This document shows positions 45,301-54,300 of a DNA stretch of 64,000 nucleotides, in pieces. The DNA lies in the NCBI GenBank assembly GCA_032622095.1, contig CP136068.1, positions 122,641,989 to 122,705,988 on the forward strand. Direction: 5' to 3'. The DNA is from Siphonodentalium dalli (Eukaryota; Mollusca; Scaphopoda; Gadilida; Siphonodentaliidae). The position numbers were made by a program, and so were the translations under genes. Position 1 is the first letter of the stretch. Each line of letters begins with the position of its first letter. Below the pieces are notes generated by a model. That model made no database searches and was not told the origin of the DNA. It worked only from the letters and a program-made list of their open reading frames with translations.

Positions 45301-48300
45301 CTAAATCCGGAAAAGTTACCTATAATTCTGCTGTGGTTAAGAGGTCGATTAATTAGAGCATTACTGTAACATTCAAGGCTCAAATTAAACATACAGTGCA
45401 GTAAATTGCACTCTGTTGTAATGTTCCTGTGAAGACAATAGGTTGATAAATATATTCTATATTCACATATTAAAGTTATATATTTATACTAGCCGATGAG
45501 CCCGACGTTGTCCGGGCTATTCAAAAACCAAATTTCAAGTCGATAGCTCTACCCGTTTCCGAGATCTGGTCTGCGCATGCGCGAAGCTGGCGTCGCACGG
45601 GCTCGGCGACCCGATAAAATTCGTATCCGAGGCAAGATACATTCACATAGCAAATTTCAAGTCGATAGCTCCACCCGTTTCCGAGATCTCGTCTGCGCAT
45701 GCGCGAAGCTAATCAGTTAAATTATGCAACCTTCAAGTTCAGGTATTAATCCTTTGAGTGCCAGGTCGTTTTTTGTATCAATCCATATACCCTGTGCCAA
45801 TGCATTCTCTTATATATGCGAGTCGACCGTAGGCCTAACAATTTTTTTTTTTTTTTTTTACAATTTTAATAATTTATTCTTTAACAGACTTATTTGTAGG
45901 TTTAGGGCCGATGAGATCGGCCCCTGGCACTCAAAGGGTTAATCCTTCCATGACCGGAGCTTCCTGAAAATTGCGAAAATCCTGTGCCAATGCATGCTCT
46001 TATACATGCAAGTCTCCCATAGGGAGCCCTGCATATATAAGAGAATACATTGGCTAAACAATATTTACTGTGACCTGGTAAGATAGTGCATTCTCTTTTA
46101 TATGGGAGGCTCCCTATGGGAGACTCGCATATATAAGAGAATGCACTGGCACGGGATATTTAATGCTCCACCAGCACAGCTCCCGCCATGAAAGGGTTAA
46201 GTTGAACAGATTTCCTGAACATTCCTGCGAAGTTGAAAGCTTTTTGAATTCCAAATGTCATCATGTCGTTTACGGTAGTTTTAGGGCAATAACTTCGTCA
46301 TAACTTTGAAAACTCATCGTCCAAACGGAAACTTTTCATGGATATTATGTGGATTTATGTTATTTTTATTATTTACAATGATCTGTGCTTTTAAAGGCCC
46401 ACTTAATTTTTGAACCATCCAGATCACATTATATAAAACTAGCCGATGAGCCCAACGTTGTACGGGCTATTCAAAAACCAAATTTCAATAGCTCCACCCG
46501 TTTCCGAGATCTCGTCTGCGCATGTGCGAAGCTGGCGTCGCATGGGCTCGGCGACCCGATAAAATTCGTATCCGGGGCAAGATACATTCACATACCAAAT
46601 TTCAAGTCGATAGCTCCACCCGTTTCCGAGATCTGGTCTGCGCATGCGTGAAGCTGGCGTCGCATGGGCTCGGCGACCCGATAAAATTCGTATCCGGGGC
46701 AAGATACATTCACATACCAAATTTCAAGTCGATAGCTCCACCCGTTTCCGAGATCTGGTCTGCGCATGCGTGAAGCTGGCGTCGCACGGGCTCGGCGACC
46801 CGATAAAATTCGTATCCGGGGCAAGATACATTCACATAGCAAATTTCAAGTCGATAGCTACACCCGTTTCCGAGATCTCGTCTGCGCATGCGCGAAGCGG
46901 GCTCGCCAATACGACGTTGACGACCGCCTGGTCAAACTACACACACATACCAAGTTTCGTCCCGATCGGTCGAGAATCGTAGATTTGTATCAATGACATA
47001 CATACAGACAGACAGACAGAGGTCTTCAAAATATATAAGAGATACTGTGAAAATTGATAAAATGATAAAAATTGTTGGCTAAAAATAAATAAAAGGGCCC
47101 TTCCCTTGTGCAGCATGTGTCTAGTGACTGATATTAAATTATTAGTTGAAGTAGTGAAATATGTACAAAATATGTCTTTGAAGTACATGTATGTGTGACA
47201 ATTAATTATGTGAAAATTGCATGTAACATACCTCAAAGAAACCCTCGATGATTCTGGCAACAACGAGACAGTACACACTCCAATTGACTAGTAACGGCGT
47301 GATGATGGTAAGAATGGCCGTAACGAAAACTCCACCTCCAAATAAGTACTTGCCGCCATATTTGTTGGCCAAATAACCTGAAAATACAAGGAATTTCTTG
47401 ATATAATCAAGTCTAGAATTCATTTGACAAATTAACCACTGATAACATAATGGATACTTACAATTGGTTCTAAAAGTATATTTATTGGAATAGTCTATTC
47501 TTCAGTTGTAGGTATGTTCAGTTATTAGAAACTAAGAATACCCATTCCATGGATTCCTTTGCATTCATTTTATGGATATTCAGAAGATAGACTGTTTCTC
47601 CTACTTGCTCTTTCTGTATTGATGGGGGATCACCGGAAGCGGATGATCGACGTAATGTATGTCATCTTTCTTGGCGACAACGTCAACAAGAATAGTTCCG
47701 GCTTGTATTCCAATAGAGGTATACACTAATATGTATTCAATGGCTGGGATTCCATTGAAAACATGTGACTCACGTCGATGGGTGTGGAATAAATAGACAG
47801 AACACAACGCGCGTCTTAATCAAGAATCTTTTCTCGAATGAGTTGCGGATGGCGCAAGGATATATTGTAACTATGCGCCGTCCGCAACGAATTCGATAAA
47901 TGATTCGAGATCATGATGCAAGTTGTGTTCTGTATTTATTCTACACCATTCAGTCAGATAAGTTCAATCCATGAATGTCACCTTTATTGTTACTATAGCT
48001 ACCTTTATTGTGATTTAAGTCTGACAAATAACCAGTAATTATGGGGTTATCACCGGAAGCGGATGATCGACGTAATGTACGTCATCTTTCTTGGCGACAA
48101 CGTCAACAAGAATAGTTCCAGCTTGTATTCCACTAGAGGTATACACTAATATGTATTCAATGGGTGGGATTCCGTTGAATACATGTCACTCACGTCAATG
48201 GGTGTGGAATAAAGAGTGTTTCTCCTACTTGCTCTTTCTGTATTGAGGGGTATAAAATACAAATATTGAGTCAGGTACCAGTCAAGATGAGATTCTGTGA

Positions 48301-51300
48301 CTAGAATGTTTTTTCCCCCAATTTTTTCCATGAATGGTCAGTCTTGTTAACCCTTTACCCAACAAACTGGCCAAAACCGGCCAAATAAAGCTTCAACAGC
48401 CTAAAATATCTTCGGTCTGTCTCAATAGAACCATACAAATATGGATATCATTGGAACCGGCTCCTTGACCACATTGTGATAGTTACAGTTATGCCCTGTG
48501 CCAATGCATTCTCTTATATGCGAGTCGACCATAGGTCGCCTCGCATATATAAGAGAATGCATTGGCCTAAAACACTTTTTACCATTTTTTCTTACATTCT
48601 TTAACAATTTTATAATTTTTAATGTGTTAAGCCAATGCATTCTCTTATATATGCGAGGCGACCTATGGTCGACTCGCATATATAAGAGAATGCATTGGCA
48701 CAGGGCCCTTCTGTTGGGTAAAGGGTTAACCATTTCATAGCCACGCTGGTGCAGCATTAAAGATCCTGTGCCAGTGCATTCTCTTATATATGCGAGTTTC
48801 CCATAGGGAGCCTCACATATATAAGAGAATGCACTGGCTTACATGTTCAAGGTAAATATTTTAAGGCCAAAGTATTCACTTATATATGCGAGGCTACCTA
48901 CATCGGTACATGCACAGGGTTTTCACAAAATTTCAGGAAGCTCCAGTCATGGAAGGGCTAATTAGCATACATTTGTCTAGGCTAAAAAATTGTCTATGCC
49001 AAAAATGTTTCCTTGGCTAAAAACTAGTTGCATGCTCTACACATATACTGTACCCAAGAGAAAATTTCAGTGAAATTTCTGTGAAATTTCACTGAAATTC
49101 AGTGAAATTACCAAATTTTGGTGTTATTTCACCATTCCAGTTAATTTCACTAAAATTTCACTCAAATGATAAAATAGTTTTCAGTGAGATTTTGAGTACT
49201 AAATTTTCAGTTTTAATTATAAAATTCATTCACTAAAAAATGATAAAACAATTTTCAGTGAGATTTTGAGTACTTTTCAGTTTTAAATATAAAATTTCAC
49301 TAAAAAATGATCAAATAGTATTCAGTGAGATTTTGAGTACTTTTCAGTTTTAAATTTTTAATTTTACATCATTATATAGTTTTATTATTGTCTTGGTGGA
49401 CAAAAGAAAAAAGAATAAAATTGTGTTTTCAATTCTATCTTAAAGGAATTAGTCTCTCAAAAAAAATAAAAAATTATCGTCATAATACTAATAATATATG
49501 TCTAACAGATCCATTTCGCCAAGAAAATTCAAAATCGAGCAGATAGTATTTATATTATGATGATATTAAAACAATCGCGGAAATATCCGAAGTCAGTCAA
49601 GTGAGTGCGATCACATGACCACAACGCGGTCACATGACCGATCATCTGCATCGACGCTTACCGATGACAGCGGTGGGTGTAGCTTGAAATAATTCTGCCA
49701 ATCGCGTAACGAGTTGATAAATTACGCTGGATAATTACCTCAGCCTTTATGATAAATAGCGATCACGGAATAAAACTGTTTGAATGTGCTGAATTATGAA
49801 CTGGCTTTGCTAGAATGTGGGTTATATAACGAATAATGATGGCTAAAATGCACTTTGATGCGATAAAAGTTATTTGAAATGAGATTAATTTATGCAGAAA
49901 TGCAATGAGCGAGTGGAATTTCGTGCGAAACTAATTTAACTGTTTCTGAAAGAATACAAGTTAGGTCATATACCGGTACTTCATTCTTCGTTGTATGGTA
50001 CCAATTTCGGAAGCTAGTTTACACATTAGTGTCATCCAGTTGTGCGCTATATGCGTACAATTAAATACAAATGGGTGTGATTAAAAAGGTGGTAGTTATT
50101 GTACTAGTACATGTATCATGATGGCTTAAATTCGTCATAATAATGTTCCTGTCTGTTTCTTCACACGAAACATTTTGTGTGGAGAAGTGCACGACTGTGA
50201 ACAGCTTGCTAAAATCCTTCCAGTCAAGATCGATAAGTGAGTAAACAAAATAATTCACTCGAATACACAAACAGACTGTTGAAACTACAATAATTATTAG
50301 TTAGGCTTCAGTTTAACGACATTTTTTTTAATTGAAGGCTAGCCTGGCATCGTTTTTCAGTTTGTTGTTTGTTTTATTTTACGTTTTGATGTCACATATT
50401 GACTTTCTAGAGAGGATTTTTTTGAATTGTTAGCATAGAAAAACTCCAATGATTGCCTCTAATAAAGAGCGTCCATGTTTTCGTCGCGGTGTAGACAATA
50501 AAGAGCGTTCTCAATTATGAACGTGCTCTATTTCGATATGTCATGGGTGATTTTGTATGTGGTATTGTGACAATTAAATATAAAGAGCGTCCATGCTTCC
50601 GTCTCCCAAAAGCGGTAGACAATAAAGAGCGTTCTAAATTACGCACTGTGTTGTCTTTTTGGAGGTACTAAATAATGGATCGCTAGCCCGCCCACAACTG
50701 AACACACTACATCTACTAGCCATCTTGGAATATGTGGAGATAGAGAGATAGTAGTTTGGGTGGCTAGTCCGGGATTCTCGAAAGGGCCGAGAGGCACCTC
50801 TCCTTAATGATGTTTGACTTTATCGTTTTCTTCGAGTTTGGTTTCTCAGTTGAAGAAGGTGGAGAATTCTGTTGTTGTTGTAAGAGGAGTTCTATTTTTT
50901 CTTGTTGGATATCAAATTGTTCTTGCTGTTGTTGTTGTTGGTATTGCCATTCTTTCTCCACTATATCGGTCCTTCTTTTGGAGTCAGCAATGATTTCCTC
51001 CGTAGACATGGTGGTGGCTGCACTGGTGTTGTTGCTAGTGGTGGTAGAGCTGGGGGACACCGGGATGTGCTGGTAATCCGGTGTCCGAGGTGTGATGCTA
51101 TCCAGTTCCACGTCGCAGCTGGCGGCAGGAACATCTGGGGTGGTATCCACGTCCCTGTCTCCGCAAGCCTCGACGACGACAGCAGGGACCTCCGGCAGAT
51201 CTACGGAGTCCCTGCTAGCTGGTACTATGTCGTCAGTCTCCATGCAGGTCGAGTCGTCTGGGCGTCTCTCAGACAACTTCGACCCGCCGGCTTTGACTCT

Positions 51301-54300
51301 AGACGGCTGAACCACACGGGGAGGGGCGACTGGCCGATCTACAGTCACCCCCTTCTGCTTCTTCCATTTAGCCCGTCTGGCTGCGTCCCTTCTTTTCTGT
51401 GAGGGTGTCTTTCTCTTGGCAGGCCCCTTCTTCATTGTACAGCGGGTCTTGGCGTTCCTGTTCTCGGCAGAAGACTTCTGGGTGCCAGCTTCTTCTGTCC
51501 GGAATTCTACACAGAGAACCAGAGAGCCCCTGTTAGCTTGGAGAGACCAACTAACAGCGTCCACTAACCGGCTTCTCTGTATAGCAGCCAACGCGGCGTC
51601 AGGGATTAGCTCCATAATCCGTCCTGAGCCTAAACCAAAACCATCTCAGTCTGGCGTCCCCACGAGGGCAGTTACAACCGAAGTCGCGACCGCACAACTC
51701 ACTCGTGTAGACGCTCTGACAACAAGGAACTAATTGAGCCAAATGAAATCTGACTTGTTCGCTCCACTTGCTGCCAGAGACGATGTGGAGATGACAGATA
51801 CTCGGGATATTTATATCAAAAGTAAAACAACAAACAAACACAAAACAAAGGCGCATAAACAGAGTTAACATTATTCAGCCCAGTGTTTATATAAATTTGG
51901 GCGCTTCTTATATATGTATGACCAGAGCGATAATGTTCGAATTCTTTCTATTCTGTGGCATTTTAGAGTGCAAACAAGTTCGCGACTGACACTGATGAAT
52001 AGTCACTGAGTGATTACAAATCACCGAATGAATACGCGAGACAATCAAAGCACAAATTACTGCCATCTATTTACCAAAAGAGACACGTGCCGGCATGTTA
52101 ATTATTAATGGCTACAAAAACAACAACCATTCTAGGGGCTATTAATTACTTTATTCACATCGTTATTGTCTTCTATTCCAGATAAACGGCCAAAGCGTAA
52201 CGTAATCTATACACCACACGCGCACATACGACTCCGCATTTTAGTATCGGCTGACTTACGATTACGTCCTCGTAGTCTGCATAATAAACTCCGGCTCCAA
52301 ATCTGTGTTTTTAATTCGCTCCCCACAAGTACGTCACTCGTAGTTTAGTCACGGAAATCTCCGAATACCGGTGGTGGTATTATTTATTTATTTTACGGGT
52401 TATTTATTACGCGATCGGAATGGGACTTGGATCATTTTAATCACAACAGGGAGGGCTTTCCGATTGCGTTTTGTAGTTTCTAGAGCGAATAAGTCCTTTA
52501 AAGAAGTGTGTCTACATGGAAATATGGACCCCCAAATGTGAACAGCATGCAGTATATATTTAGTATACAGAGAATAGCTTCCAGTAAAGGGATATTATAA
52601 TCATGCATATGAAATTTTTATTTATCAATGGGCCACATTTTTCCATTATCGGTAAGTTCGTGTCCATATATTATCACAATCAAAGACTATATATATCTTG
52701 TGCGGATGCAATTTTCAATTACTCAAATGAGAGGATTTTGTAAAATACAGGTAAAAATAGAGAGTGAATGTCAGCGGATATTGGTAGTGACAAATACTCG
52801 CCATTTTCTGACGTGTACGGTAAAGAAACATCTGATTCAGAGCGTCCCTCATCACTAATAATAGCTGACTGTTCTAAGAAAGACACCGTGAACAGAAAAT
52901 TACTCTGTGCCAACAAAGTTTGTGATGTTATATTATGTGTGAAATGTGAAAAGCCGCGATGTGTCTATTCAAATACAAAACTGCAAAGGGCATGTTTTTT
53001 TTATTCGCGACGATCTCAGTCGGCCGACATAAATTGTCCGGTCATTCAAAGCGACACCGGTTGTTTTTTCGGCAACACCGGTTCCACCATGCCGGTTTAA
53101 TACGTAGCTTCTCATTGACTCGATTCGCTTCCTTTGGTGTCGATGCTCGACATCAAGCCAATGATATTCGTTGACTCGACGGACTTCGGGATATTTTTTT
53201 GCCGCGATCATTCTTTTGGTTTGAACAAAAGAGTTTCAAGGTTCGCGATCTCTTTCAAAAGAAATTAGAAGTTTGAAAAGTGATTGTTATGAATTCAATT
53301 GTGAAAGAAGGCGATCGATACGACGACGTTGGAGTTAAGAATAAATTTTCATTTGCCTGGTTTCAAAAGCCAGTCAAAATTCGTCATAAAGATGGTAAAG
53401 AAAAAGATTACATTCTCAGTGATTTTTTGAAAAAGTTGCCGTTTCTGGAAAGTGAATATGTGTTATTTGCAATGAGCTAACAAATTACGGATCGCGCGGA
53501 TGCAAGATCACTGTAGCACGTACAGTTGTGCACATAGATTCTTTGTGTGTGAGGACATCAAACTTTAGACTTGACTCAATGTTTGGACAGTCAATAAATC
53601 ATAAATATATTTACATTTCATATATCCTTGTTCCATCTCACTGACCAATGCGGGCCAGCATATACAAAGATCGACGTCATACAGTAAAATCGAACTGGAT
53701 TTCTCAGCTCTATATAGGGTTGAAAATTTGACATGCGATACAGAACAGTATAGTACAAGAAATGATGGAACCATTTTACTGTTTAATAGTGTTATTTTGG
53801 TAAAATTTCAGTGAAATTTTGACTAAATTTTTTACTGTTATTTTGGTGAAATTTCACTGAAATTTTGGTGAAATTTCACTGAATTTTGACTAATTTTTGT
53901 TACTGTTATTTCACTGAAATTTCACTCAACATTTTCTCTTGGGTAACTTCAGTTTACATTTGGACAGAGGTCAATTTAATTTTTTTTAATTTGTATAGCA
54001 TTTTGCAGCACTGGATAGATTTTGTACAGCATAAATTAGCATTCCCTACCAATATGTTTTTTCATTGTAAATTGCTTAGCAGAAATTAGAATTGCATTGC
54101 AAACTGTGATGTGAATCCAGTTAAATCGCACCCTGTTTGGAATTTAGTCCATTGTAATGGCATAATTTGGTTGGATCTGGTTAAAACTTGCTAATTATCA
54201 AGATAGTCCTTGTTATCTCAGTAGTCGATCCTTGGCATTCAACAATGATGAATTTTCGCTGCCTGCAGACATCCGCAGTGTGACAATAAGACAATGAATG

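Larger units (their letters stand above)
49051..53945. mobile_element. 4.9-kb element with inverted ends TACCCAAGAGAAAAT
   Basis: The left end reads TACCCAAGAGAAAATTTCAG and the right end, read inward, TACCCAAGAGAAAATGTTGA: 15 identical terminal bases. If the TA is the target duplication, the termini are CCCAAGAGAAAAT. Both subterminal regions (49065-49370 and 53790-53930) are dense in GTGAAATTTCACTGAAATTT-type palindromic motifs, as expected for transposase-binding arrays. The interior holds the 283-codon ORF (-), two short + strand frames and a CpG-richer core. It lies in the intron between the SLC17 exons at 54915 and 47377. No DDE catalytic core was recognised, so the superfamily is open. 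Confidence 0.6.

Noticed and set aside
47601-47807. 68-codon - strand frame ([20 protein letters not shown])
   Set aside because: It looks protein-like but the nearly identical second copy at 48049-48215 does not keep the frame, and no splice partners were found.
50902-51402. 166-codon frame on the + strand
   Set aside because: It is antisense to the 283-codon ORF, and its Cys/Leu runs come from the poly-Gln codons on the other strand.
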